Shown here: positions 44,131 through 54,842 of the stretch, in pieces
Position numbering within the stretch: position 1 is the first letter of the stretch
Layout of the letters: each line of letters starts with the position of its first letter
Source of the DNA: Hysterangium stoloniferum
Taxonomy: Eukaryota; Basidiomycota; Agaricomycetes; Hysterangiales; Hysterangiaceae
DNA length: 64,000 nucleotides
Assembly: GCA_015178975.1 (NCBI GenBank)
Contig: WHVD01000274.1
Coordinates: forward strand, 1-64,000
Reading direction: 5' to 3'
Made by a program: the position numbers and the translations under genes
The notes under the pieces: generated by a model
Told to the model about the DNA's origin: nothing
Databases searched by the model: none
What the model saw: only the letters and a program-made list of their open reading frames with translations

Positions 44131-45077
44131 TGTTAGAGTGTAGCCACTTAGAGTAGAGTGATGTAGATATAAACCAGTGATATAACTAGGCTTTTAGATG
44201 AGGGATCTACTCCTCATCTGAACTAACTATATACTAGATTACATGGTCTGTGCACTGGTCTGTGCATTCCAAAGAATGCATATGGATCTAGGACACATGA
44301 CTATCTAATAATACTATCACAGAAGCACCATGAACTGGACAGATCCTAACAGTCACAAGATGAGACATGACATCATAACTAATCATACATTATCATATTC
44401 TAACAGTTTTCTGGTTGTCAAGACTGGAGCATGGACTGTTATTGGAAGATTAGTCATGGTCCAGGGTGCTACCCATGCACCCATCTGAAAGCCAGATGTT
44501 CTTTGGTACAGGATGCCATGGGGTCTGGAAGCTGGGAGACAGGATGGGCCCTGGAGGAGGCCTTGGGGCAGATTGTGGTGGGCACTGGGGCCCAAAATTT
44601 CCTGTGAGAGAGTAGCAACTCCTGGCAGAAGCATCTTTCAGAAAATCTCTGGGGACTCCATGGGGAGTTCTGGTGATCCTGCTTGCTGGATAAGAGTGGT
44701 TGCAACTGCACTAAACTCTGGGGCTAAGCAATAAATTAGGACATCCAGTACATCCTCTTCATGTAGCTCAGTCCTGAATATACAGCTGTTGACTTGGTGT
44801 AATTGTGAGTCCAATTGCCATGTAACCATCCTCCAAATACTTTGCCCATTCCACATACTCCTTGCTACTCTCATCCTTAGGTGGTTTTGTTCCACTGCTC
44901 ACAATGCTCCAAGATCCAGCATGCTGCAGAACCATTGACAGTAAAAACTTCCATTCATGGTAGTTATCACCTGAAAGTTTCAGAACACTTGCAAGTAAGA
45001 CATTGACATTGGACATAAGATAATGATATAGTATTAATGTGACTTTTTAAAGCAATAGGGTGGAGCCCATAACCTAT
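44131..45077 (-). mobile_element. Truncated copia-like element
   Basis: A 275-bp segment at 44131-44405 with TGTTAGAG...TTCTAACA ends is a probable 3' LTR. A gag fragment follows, and at 45064-45074 the minus strand has a PBS GGTTATGGGCTCC. The 5' LTR beyond 45075 is missing. Pol is absent. Confidence 0.6.
44638..45016 (-). pseudogene. Copia-type gag fragment
   Basis: Two overlapping frames carry MSNVNVLLASVLKLSGDNYH, SMVLQHAGSWSIVSSGT and, after a frameshift near 44830, DVLIYCLAPEFSAVATTLI. These are capsid motifs of copia Gag proteins. No zinc knuckle is seen. Confidence 0.65.
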
Positions 45078-45269
45078 TAGATCTTGATGGTTTATAGAAA
45101 ATGGACAAGGGCTTTCTTTGTATTACTAAGCTACTGTGATGTGCTACATAGCTGAGCATTTTTCAAATAAATTACATTTTAGTATAGTCTAACCAAAAAG
45201 AGCACAGTAGGACTGTGAGATTATCAACAGCTTGCAATACAATAATAACAGATTCTAACATGGGTAGTA

Positions 45270-45690
45270 TGCATGTAAGATTGGTGGAAGGATGGATGAT
45301 GATCTCTACATCCAGATTCTGGAGGATGAGCTGCAAGCCAGCCTCAATAAGTATGGTAAATCTGCAGATGATGTCATCTTCCAGCAGGATAATGACCCCA
45401 AGCACATCTGCAAGAAGGCCCAAACTTGTTTCCAAGGCAATGGTTTCAGAGTTCTCTCATGGCCAGCACAGTCTCCTGACCTGAATCCCATTGAATACAT
45501 ATGGAATCACCTGAAGAGGAGGTTGGCAGTATGAGAATGCACCAGATGGAAGAGCTTTGGGAGAGGGTGGGGGAGGAATGGTACAAGATTGATGCAAAAG
45601 TGTGTCAATATTTGATTAAAAGTATGCCTAGGAGGGTTGCAGCTGTGTTGAAGGCAAAGGGTGGCTGTACCAAGTACTGAATATGGGTGG
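45270..45690 (+). pseudogene. Tc1/mariner transposase C-terminal fragment (element 3)
   Basis: GWMDDDLYIQILEDELQASL, VIFQQDNDPKHICKKA (catalytic Asp) and SPDLNPIEYIWNHLKRRL (catalytic Glu) are in one frame to a stop at 45532. The tail MPRRVAAVLKAKGGCTKY follows at about 45625-45680. The N-terminal half is missing. A possible inverted end with GGAAGGGTTTTTTGAGTTAC lies near 45870. Confidence 0.8.
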
Positions 45691-46051
45691 TTTTGTTGGT
45701 CAGAGTGGTGAGTCTCATTGTAGTATTTCCATATTTGAAGCTTATGTAATGGCATAACAATCTAGATATGATAGAGCATATTCACAAATACTTGTGATAT
45801 TTTTGCACTTTTATTCACTGAGTTATCGGGGATGTAAGTCTGAAGTACCAAACATTGGAAGGGTTTTTTGAGTTACTGTACTGTAGATGTAAGACATGAT
45901 TGAAGAGAATAAGATCTTTATGCAAATAAACAGTCTTGTGATACAGGCTGATAAGACCTTGTGATCGGGAGCATGTGATATCTGTTATTTCAATACAAGA
46001 TTAGAATTTCTGTGACATTCTTCACAAATATGCATCCACTTTCCAACTACC

Positions 46052-47405
46052 TGTTATGACCAGAAAACCTGCCAGACTCTGGGAACTAACTTGCATATAT
46101 GCACCCACACCCTACATGCACCAGTTATCAGTTTACTGGAAAACCTGCCAGACTCCGGACATCACACCTGTCCATGCTCAACTTTCATTACTTCATGTAT
46201 CAGTCACCAGAATACCCGCCCAGGACCTGCACCTGTCTATCTCTGACCCTGTCCCATGCACCAGTCACCAGACTCCTCTTGGGAAACCTGACAGCTCTCT
46301 AACTGAGCCCCATGCCTGTTATGGAGGATGGTCACACTTTATTGAATATACAAAATTTTACTGAATAATCCTCATATTTTTAAGTGAGACTACTTCCTCT
46401 GGCCATGACAACTTATTCTATGAGTTTATATTTAATTACCTGAAATTTCATCTTTAAAATATGCATGCCTTTTAAAATACACACAAATGACATAGTTACA
46501 CAAGATTATCTGCATTATGACTTAATCTTTGGGTTATGATGTATTCTCTTGTATACAAGCAAACTTTCAAATATATTTCATATAATTTAAATTTAGTTGG
46601 TTTAGAGAGTTAACCAGAACTATCTGGGGTACCAATCCCCATTGTGCAATTTATTCCAAAAGAATAATCTACAGATGATTGTTTGACTAAATTTTGTCAG
46701 ATATAGGATAAATATTAATATTTCCTTATTCTCCAGAATGTCATCTGATAGACTGAATTTGCTTAAATATTAATTTTACAACAAACAATATAAATATATA
46801 CACTTTAGTGGATAAATAACTTTTAAAGTTTTGGGTTATCCTCCTATGGTCAAATGACCTGTCACATTTTGGACTCCGCTCCTGCCCCATTCCTATTACG
46901 GTGTCATGACCTGTCACGATTTGGACTCCACTCCACTCTGTCCCATTCCTAACACCAAATTTGGTGTTTACTTATCTTGTTTCATCTTTACTAGTTTGGA
47001 TTTCATTATTACTGGATTTGGTATGACATACATTCCACAGTCTATATAGCCTGGCAGATGTTGTACATACAATCCAGTCAGAAAATCAGCTTAGATTCTC
47101 CCCAGTAATCTCAGTACATTTTCACTCTAATCTCCTCTTTGAAACACACCGGTATTTACCTCATTGGGGCCTGACCTATCTATCATTTGACCTCCAACTC
47201 ATCTCCACCCGACCCCTCAACTTCTGTGGGATTCCTGCAGTTGACTTCCCAACCTCTCAACCCACCAACCACTCCAGGACTCCCCAGGATTCCCATCTGC
47301 CCATCTGAAATTGGACAACACGATCTCACAAGGATGCAGCCTATGTATAAGCTGAAGCCAAGTCCTACAGGCTTTCCCGTGGGTTTCTCCAGAAACCTTT
47401 CAATA
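46052..47405 (+). repeat. Diverged gypsy B-type LTR with an AT-rich insertion
   Basis: It starts TGTTATGACCAG, resumes LTR B sequence at about 46847 (GTCAAATGACCTGTCACA), has the TATA/AGTCAGAAAAT promoter at 47041-47085 and the hairpin at 47331-47364. The 3' terminus has decayed. Confidence 0.75.
46325..46845. mobile_element. AT-rich ~520-bp insertion in the LTR (possible MITE)
   Basis: It interrupts LTR B between GCCTGTTATGG and CCTATGGTCAAATG. Short inverted GGAGGAT/ATCCTCC ends and a TATGG direct repeat flank it. There is no coding content. Confidence 0.45.
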
Positions 47406-47654
47406 AGCTCTGCACACTCCTTAACACTACCCTCCAAATAATTATTCATATGCCTTTCCCACAGTTACTTTCAGTTGATATAGGTACTATTCTAAAGAAA
47501 TGCAATATATATAGGGTATTCAGGAAATTAGCTACATATGTATTGCAAAGATTTAAATGAACTATTTATATTATACAGTCAACTCCCTGTAATGGATTTG
47601 GCAATTTACTCTCTCAAATAGTTAACAAATGTTGACATGGCAAGGAATTCAATA

Positions 47655-48270
47655 AATAAACAAATAAAGGTCCAGTAATTTAAATACTGATAGATTAATT
47701 AGCTGCGCTATTAAGCTTATACAACTAAAGTCATTATTTGTTTGGTCTCTTGACAAATTCAGATGAACTTGTAGTGACATGCTCTACAAAAGTTAAGTTC
47801 TTCTTGAGAATAAAGGTTTGGGAGCTGAATGTATGGGAAATAAGTTGGTGGAAACTTGTCATAAGCCTTTGCTTTCTTGTAGCCTTTTAGTTTACTATTT
47901 ATAAAGATTTAACAAGCTGTTAAATAATTTATAAATAAAGAGATTGTCCAAGAGTCAAATATCCAAGTGTTTGTTTAAAGATCAATTAACTGTGCTGTTA
48001 ATGTGGGCTCTTGAATAACCTAAATGGGCAGGGATTTCAGTAATAAGAATTTATATTTACTTAAGTGATTAGTAAGCCTAAAGGGTTTGGGGAAGCTGAG
48101 GGAACTTAGATGAATTAGCTAAGTAAGAGTGCTGACAAAGAGTTCAAGATTCTGCAAGTGTAGGTGCTTGCAGTTAGATAATTTCACACTAAGGCTATTA
48201 TTCTGAGCTGGTGCTGTTGATAGTAGTAAAGTAAATTGTCATTATTCAAGATTTAGGCCTTCTTTTATAC
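47655..48270 (+). repeat. Diverged LTR family C fragment
   Basis: Landmarks such as GGTCCAGTAATTTAAATACTG, TTAACAAGCTGTTAAATAAT and TGCAAGTGTAGGTGCTTGCA recur in the order found at 21660-22260, with many substitutions and deletions. Confidence 0.75.
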
Positions 48271-48494
48271 ATGTAATAATATCTAAATAACTAAATAGGA
48301 AATTATTAGAAGCTTCTACAAGTTTCCATAATTCTGCTATGATATCATAGCTATCACCTGACTTGAAGATCCAAGCCATTTGAGTCAGTTATGTGTAGAT
48401 GATATGTAGAATTTCACCAAAATTGCTTCGGGACCTTCTTTTGGCTAGAGATTGGTGTTAACCTGAGGCTTTCAAAGTGAGAGGTCCATGAGCC

Positions 48495-48763
48495 TGTTGG
48501 AATTGGTGGATGAAACCATCCTTTTCTTAGGGGCGGTTCACCCATTTATTCACTTTTTTATAGGAGGATGCTAATTGTGGACCATGTTTTCTGAGGTTAA
48601 TGCATGCCAGAACCAGTGTACACCTAAACTAGCACCCTACCTATCATTCAGAAGGTGATTCACTAACTGCCACATTGATTGACAAACAAGTACTATTATT
48701 ACAAGTCTATTACCCACTTGTAGATTATGTATTACAATAAGTCAACTCATACTATTTTTAATA
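48495..48763 (+). repeat. Solo copia-type LTR 1 (TSD GAGCC)
   Basis: The 269-bp segment from TGTTGGAATTGG to TTTTTAATA is flanked by GAGCC at 48490-48494 and 48764-48768. A near-identical copy is at 51071 and a partial one at 63600. Confidence 0.85.
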
Positions 48764-48768
48764 GAGCC

Positions 48769-49290
48769 ACCTGAGGCTTCCTGCATCAGCTTCTTGGCTC
48801 CTGATTTGCTGATGTATAGCATCCACATTGAACTGTATCCACGGCTATATGCACACCACACTGCAGCGGATGTCACACAGATATGTGAAGAAAAAACAGA
48901 GAATTTGTTCCATGGGGGCCACTTTCTCTCTGTACAACTTTCCTACATTTTTCATAGTTATTCGTTTCCCATAACCAAATGCAGAGATATGGGTCTTATG
49001 AGATGTACAAATTTGTGGAACTTGTTTGGAATTGAAAGGGACATGTGATCCACCTCTGTATTGATTGGACCCATCCTAAGGGTGTGGTCTTCTGTCTCCT
49101 CACGAATTCCACTCGCCTCATGTGACACTACCTTCTGGGCACTACCGTCTGGGCGGGGTGGTGATATATTTAACAACAAAGTAACACGAAATATTTCTGC
49201 CACATATAATACTACTGCACACAATTTTTCCACTTTCCCCACGGAGAAACGCCTGCTTTCCTTCTCCTACCCACCGCTTGTCTAGTCTTC
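48769..49290. other. No confident gene
   Basis: Open frames at 48794-49048 and 48958-49242 on opposite strands overlap and have no recognisable features. The stretch is probably the 3' flank of the small secreted protein gene. Confidence 0.4.
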
Positions 49291-49313
49291 ATCGTACTCA
49301 ATCTGTGGAAACG

Positions 49314-49526
49314 TTAATTTTGGACACAGACTTCATTATATAAGCATATGTGCTTACTGCAACAGGCGCAACGAGGGCCAAACCAGCAAATATATTGGTC
49401 TGAGTTGCATGTTAGATGACACGGCGCCTTGCCGGGATCGCTTTCATCGTTTGCAATTGCCATAGCAGTCGCCTGTGTGGCAATGAAGGCAATGGCCAAG
49501 ATAATGAGGGATTTAAATGATTTCAT
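49314..49526 (-). CDS. Small secreted cysteine-rich protein, 70 aa
   Basis: The frame starts with a clear signal peptide (MKSFKSLIILAIAFIATQAT; likely cleavage after residue 21). It is followed by a short acidic linker and a mature region with eight cysteines: C36, C40, C47, C53, C55, C56, C61 and C67, spaced C-x3-C-x6-C-x5-C-x-CC-x4-C-x5-C. Eight cysteines in about 35 residues suggest four disulfides in a compact extracellular fold. The spacing does not match class I or II hydrophobins. A TATA box (TATAAAAGGG on the minus strand, 49581-49590) lies about 55 bp upstream of the ATG, supporting a real transcription unit. Function is unknown; small secreted proteins of this type act at the cell surface or as effectors in other fungi. 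Confidence 0.75.
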   Translation of the reverse strand: MKSFKSLIILAIAFIATQATAMAIANDESDPGKAPCHLTCNSDQYICWFGPRCACCSKHICLYNEVCVQN

Positions 49527-49580
49527 TGAAGGGGAAGACTGGGTCGATTTTTAGTTGAGGGCTTAATCGTGCATCTATTC

Positions 49581-49590
49581 CCCTTTTATA
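49581..49590 (-). promoter_or_regulatory. TATA box of the small secreted protein gene
   Basis: TATAAAAGGG on the minus strand, 55 bp before the start codon. Confidence 0.6.
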
Positions 49591-49599
49591 TGCTGGCTA

Positions 49600-51065
49600 G
49601 GGTATGAGTAGCGGCAGCAGGTCCAATGTCAGTTGAAGAAATTCACACTCCCGGCAGTTCCGGCCATCTTGGAAATCCTGCATCATGCTGCTGAAGTGTA
49701 TGGAGTGTATGGATGCATGACTGTTGCAATTGAGTTATCTACTCCCTAAGTGTTTGTCCTTATCGCAATCTTAGATACTGATGATGAATTTTGAAAGACT
49801 CGAAATCTTTCCAAATTTCCTAAGCCCGGCATCTAGCGGCTATCTTCAATAGGACACAATACTAACTGAAATATACTGATGTTACATGTTCAGGTATTTA
49901 TTTCTGTCTGATCTGCCACATATCATTAGTAGACTTCCAGACAGTGTATTACTGGCTGTCAGCAATCTAGGCGGAGTTCTATGAAACTCGAAATTTCTTA
50001 TTTTTGTTTCAAAACCAGACATCGTCTTTGAAATAGAAAAAATATGGCACTACATCAGTAAAAATAGTTTTAAGCGATAGACAAAGTATGGGCATTATGG
50101 AGATGTTCAAGGGCTCTCCTACAACGTGCAGGACCCTCATGGAATGAGGGAACGCGCTGCGGGAGTTGTCCAGATGAAAAACAATTTACTGATATACCAC
50201 AGATGACTTTCAGAGGTGAGTATAAATCCCGCAATGATCGGGGGCGCCTGATACGCCTGTACCCACGTTTGTGAAGAATTCGCCGGCGAATTGTTGCCAG
50301 AGAGTAAGTCACCGATCAAATGGGAAGTCTATTTCAAAACTCCTCTGGGCTTTAAATATAGATATCGAATCTCATGTACAAACTCAAGTCCCCACCCCAC
50401 CCGGGTGTTTTGATCCTTACACCACCCAACATTTGTGGCCACCCTGGAAGAATGGCTGGAAAGGGGGGTACGAGGGATCGCAAACCATCATTGGAACATT
50501 ATCAGTGGTACCTTATCAGTGGTACCTTTTACCGCTATTTTAGATTCTCACCATTTGTTTTGTGTTTTCCCTCTCCCTTCACCTCACCATATACAAATAG
50601 TTTCTATTACATAGATAGTTGTCTGCTTTGCTGTGGTTATATGATACATGGGTTAGCGTTCAAACTTAGGAAGGGAGGAAAGCGATGGTTGATCGTGCCT
50701 GCACAGACGGCGTATCTTACATGACACTGGAGGTACGTCTGGCACACTGATATTCCCCTGAAGCGCCACCGTGAAATTGTTGATTTGCCGCACCTCCGAC
50801 GACGTGAAGACATATTTTATGACAGAATAACGGCGCTTCCGGACCGTTGAGTACGTCCTGTCCGCAATTCTAGGTCTGTATGAAGTTGGAACTACCAGGG
50901 CCTGCCTATAAACACTTCTCTCATTATATAAGTAAAACAGGACTCCAAGCGGCAATTGAAAGCTTTTCGGTCAACCACTCTTTGGTTTGGCAACTTAGCA
51001 AGGAGTCACAGCACTGGGACACAAATTTGTAATCTCGGAATATGTTCTAAAGTTGATAGAATATG
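49600..51065. other. No gene recognised
   Basis: Short frames (for example 50070-50312 minus, 50374-50724 plus) overlap on both strands without domain signals or splice support. The GC content and absence of recognised repeats suggest host intergenic DNA. Confidence 0.4.
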
Positions 51066-51070
51066 TAAAG

Positions 51071-51339
51071 TGTTGGAATTGGTGATGAAACCACCTTTTT
51101 CCTAGGGGCGGTTCACCCATTTCTTCACTTTTTCATAGGAGGATGCTAATTGTGGACCATGTTTTCTGAGGTTAATGCATGCCAGAACCAGTGTACACCT
51201 AAACTAGCACCCTGCCTATCATGTCAGAAGGTGATTCACTAACTGACACATTGATTGACAAACAAATACATTTATTACAAGACTATTACCCCCTTATAGA
51301 TTGTGTATTACAATAAGCCAACTCATACTATTTTTAATA
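51071..51339 (+). repeat. Solo copia-type LTR 2 (TSD TAAAG)
   Basis: Same 269-bp family as the copy at 48495. TAAAG flanks it at 51066-51070 and 51340-51344, showing an independent insertion. Confidence 0.88.
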
Positions 51340-51606
51340 TAAAGTAATTCAGAGAATATTCAAAGTTTTGAAAATGTGTGGGGATATATTATGAATTCCA
51401 AGACTGCATTTTTAATGAATGGAATATCAGCAAACTGAATGAGTTCCTTATATTAATACCAGGCACACCATTCAGTTTGCTAGTGTATGTTAGTTCCAAA
51501 TGCACTCTAATGAGTTCTTTAAGGACTCCCCGAATTGGATTATACAGCATTTCAATCATTCATAATACTGGAATATATAGAAGACATATAATGTTTTCAG
51601 TCCTGA

Positions 51607-51935
51607 TGTTAAGAACAGAAAACTGACTGATGTCAGTAGACTGATGGGGACTGAAGAGAAGGATTTGGCTTCAGCTTATATGCTGTGCCCTCACAAGTTA
51701 CTGTTGGGTGTCCTTAAATTTCGGGTGGGTGGGAAACTAGTCCTGTTGAATAATCCTATTGGTAAGTCACTGATCAGAAGCTGAAGGATCAGAGACTGAG
51801 AGTTGGAAACCGAGGGTGAGCAAGTGCCAGCAGAGGTGGAGAGTGGGATATTTAGAGTGAGACTATGAGAGTTGTTTAGGAGTGTTCTGAGTCGATATTC
51901 TTATTGTCCTAATACTACAATACATGAGTGGCATA
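51607..51935 (-). repeat. LTR A fragment, split by Tc1 element 1
   Basis: In minus sense it ends TTCTGTTCTTAACA and matches the 3' half of the LTR at 14540-15266, including the hairpin (51663-51692) and the ATATCGACTCAGAA block. A Tc1 element starts exactly at the right edge; the rest of the LTR may continue after 57107. Confidence 0.7.
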
Positions 51936-52376
51936 CAGTGGCTTCCAAAACTGTCCCAATGTTTTGGTAATTCTCAGTAAATACTTTATAACCTACTTCT
52001 AAAATAGTGAAATTATTCTCACATATACCTTAGCATACTAGATTTGATATACCCAAATAATACATAATATAGATGGATATTGGTGTCACAGTGAATATTT
52101 AAAAATGACCAATCATTGGGACAGTTTTGCAACCACCCTTTTGAATCAGATATCTTGTTATTCTAGTACTTTATATGGCCTCCCTTAGGCTTTATTACAG
52201 CATCAAGTCTTCTGGGCATATTTTCAATCAGTTTCTGACACTTCTGAGGCTCAATATTTGCCCATTCCACTTCCACCCTCTCCTATAACCTGTTAGGATA
52301 TGTACAGGGTGGGTCTCCGGAGAAACCCACAGAATATCTGGTAGGACTTGGCTTCAGCTTATAGGCTGCGCCCTTG

Positions 52377-52960
52377 CTAGATTGGCGGAAGCCGGTCAGC
52401 TTTCCACTTGCTAAAAACATCCGCAAAGTCATGATATTTCTCCAGGATGCCTTCTAGGTCATCGGCTTGCTCAGATTTGGATACCAGGGTTGAAAAACGT
52501 CCAGTTGCTTCATCAATTTTTAAGTTGATAGTGAATGCCTGGGACCTGTCCATTTTTGAAGCCCTAATAAAAGCTGCAGGTGCTGGGAAGGCCATGGGTG
52601 CTGTGGAGGCTGGGACGGGTGCAGTTTCCTCGGCTGCCACAGGAGTCAGGAATGTTATACTGTTAGCTATCCAGTCAATCAACAGATTGTAGCGGGTAAG
52701 CCAGTTATGTCCTAGGACCACTGAGCAACTTGAGTCTAACTGGGTCACATAGAAAGTGACCAATTGAGATGTTCCACACAGGAAACAGATGGGTAAATCA
52801 CAAGCTTGGGTAATAACTGAATTACTTGTGCCATCGAAGAGGCAGAGCTAATGGGATTTATCGAATAAGTTGACAAAGAATCTTTTTACATGAATTTTGT
52901 ATCTAAAAAACAATGAGTCAAGCCAGAATCTATGAGAGCTGAAAAAATGAATTTTGGGAT
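52377..52960 (-). pseudogene. Protease and start of RT of the deleted gypsy B copy
   Basis: ALIDSGLTHCFLDTKF near 52900-52950 is the retropepsin motif. Then [20 protein letters not shown] (the second conserved protease strand) and a linker leading into [13 protein letters not shown] follow, where RT is cut off by the LTR end. Confidence 0.8.
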
Positions 52961-53122
52961 CATATTAGACATAAGTTTAACAAAAAATGAATCAGAATGT
53001 GAAAGAGCAGATGTGTTGAGACAAGTAAACTCTTGAATGTGTGGAGAGGCAATGCAACCCCAACCTGCATGGAGTTGGCAGGGTTGCTTACTCTTTTTTC
53101 GAGTCGGAAGCCGGTTTGTCCT

Positions 53123-54379
53123 TCAACGGGGTTTCTGTGGAGGCCTTGGCTGTTTGACCCTTTGAAGAGTTTGCTTTGCCAGCGGACATTCCGGGACTCG
53201 ATGACTGGGTTTCCCACACAAGAGACAGAGGTTATTGTCCATGTGATGTTGTCTTTCCTGTGGGAATTTGCGATTGGGTCCGAGTTTGCCTGAGAGGTCA
53301 GGTTTCCCAGCTTGCTTGCTGGACTGTTGACCCTTGTTATTGTCCTTGTTGTTATTGTTGTTGTTGTTTGAAGACTTTTTATTGTTCTTCTTGTCAGATT
53401 GCATGGAGTTCTGGTTGCTGGTTGACGAATTATTGTTGTTGTTTTTATTGGCTGTGGACTTGTTCACTTTGTCTGTGGAGGTCTCATGGGCAACTTCCGC
53501 ACGACTTTCCTAATAACATGCATCCACATTTTGAGCTTTGAGGCACATATGGGACAGGGTTTTTGGCTTGCCATCTTCTCCTTTCGAGACTTCGTCTTTA
53601 AGGTGGGACTGCAGACCAGTGTAGAATTGGGTGGCGGAGAGCGGGATCGCCCCACTGACAACAAGTTGCAAGATTGTTGAATTGGACAATGTAGTCCATG
53701 ATGCACTGCATGTCCTTCATACAAAGATTTGTGAGACTATTCTCGGCTTCTCCTGTCGGGTCATATGGGCCAAAGTTGGTTTCAAGCTCCTCAACAAAAG
53801 CATCCCAATCTTCAAGCCAAAGCAGCTCTTCCTCGGAAAGTCTGCTAAAAGCCAGTTCGAACCATTTCAGCGTGGATCCCAACAAGTATGAAAGTGCATA
53901 GTTGACTTTTTGGGAGTCTGTGGAAAATGTGGTGGATCGATCACGGAAATTGAAGTGACATTGCATGAGGAAAGTAGAGAGTTTGTTTGGTTGGCACCTG
54001 TGAAGGGTTCTGGAGCATTGACTTTTGACCGTGGAGGTTCTTGTTCCTTTTCCTTTCGTTCTTTGAGCAGGTGTGTCATGAATTTATCTATAGTACCTGC
54101 TAAAAATTCAGAAGTAGGATCCCTTGAGTGCAGTCGTTCGATAGGCGGAGGATCTTCGATACCTTTGCCCTTGTCGGGGGCCACAGATTCGTCCTCATGC
54201 TCAGAGTCGTCCTGGTTTTCCAGGACTTCTTTGATATAGGCTTCTTCCATGGGTTCTGACTGGTTCGCAAGTGTCTGACTTGTATACAAAGTCAATGGGG
54301 AATGAAGAGTCGATGGTCCAGGTAATGATGCCTGTGCACGTGTATTTCTTCTTGGTGGCATAATGAAAACAATCTGCAA
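53123..54379 (-). pseudogene. Gag of the deleted gypsy B copy
   Basis: Starting near 54360 (MPPRRNTRAQASLPGPSTLH), frames encode the acidic N-terminus, the capsid (LKWFELAFSRLSEEELLWL near 53840), a short Asn-rich tract and the zinc knuckle CLLCGKPSHRVPEC near 53215. A frameshift near 53970 and others near 53600 and 53480 break it. This copy keeps the arginine codon that is a stop in element B. Confidence 0.85.
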
Positions 54380-54539
54380 GTCTTAGTCAGAAAATACTGT
54401 TAGGATACATACAGGGCAGGTCTCCGGAGAAACCCACAGAATATCTGGTAAACTGATAATGGGTGTGTATAGGGCACGGGTGCGTATAAGGTAGTGCCCA
54501 GAGTCCGGCAGGAATTCTGGTCGTAACATAACCCCTAAA

Positions 54540-54830
54540 CTCCCTTTAAAGGTGAAGGATATTTCTGGAGCTGTTTCTTCAGGTGGAATCAAAGATGTTC
54601 TATGGGATTCAGGTCAGGAGACTGTGCTGTCCAGTCTAACACCTGAATATGATTTTCAAAAAACCATTTTTGTGCCATCTTGGATATGTGTTTAGGTTAT
54701 TATCCTGCTGGAAAATGGCCTCATCTGCTGGAATATCCAAATCTTCAATGCTCTGGGACAAATGCTGAGCCAGGATCTCCACATATTGTGCAGAATCCAT
54801 CCTTCCTTCAATCTCTGCAAGCATTCCCAC
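54540..54830 (-). pseudogene. Tc1 element 1 transposase, central/C-terminal part
   Basis: GMLAEIEGRMDSAQYVEILA and DEAIFQQDNNLNTYPRWHKN (second catalytic Asp region) precede the NPIE region, which is recognisable but frame-broken near 54610. The extreme C-terminus is left of the gypsy insertion at 52150-52290. Confidence 0.75.
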
Positions 54831-54842
54831 ACCATTCCAACC

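Larger units (their letters stand above)
52291..54528 (-). mobile_element. Internally deleted gypsy B copy (TSD TAACC)
   Basis: TAACC flanks it at 52286-52290 and 54529-54533. The 5' LTR (54397-54528) keeps only its two ends; gag and protease follow. The sequence then jumps from an early RT linker (KWKADRLPP, about 52382-52408) straight into the last ~90 bp of the 3' LTR (52291-52381). Large deletions therefore removed most of pol, and of both LTRs, while the termini and TSD survived. Confidence 0.9.

Noticed and set aside
48495-51339. The two 269-bp repeats as the LTR pair of one 2.8-kb element carrying a host gene
   Set aside because: Each copy has its own perfect TSD (GAGCC and TAAAG), so they are two independent solo LTRs.
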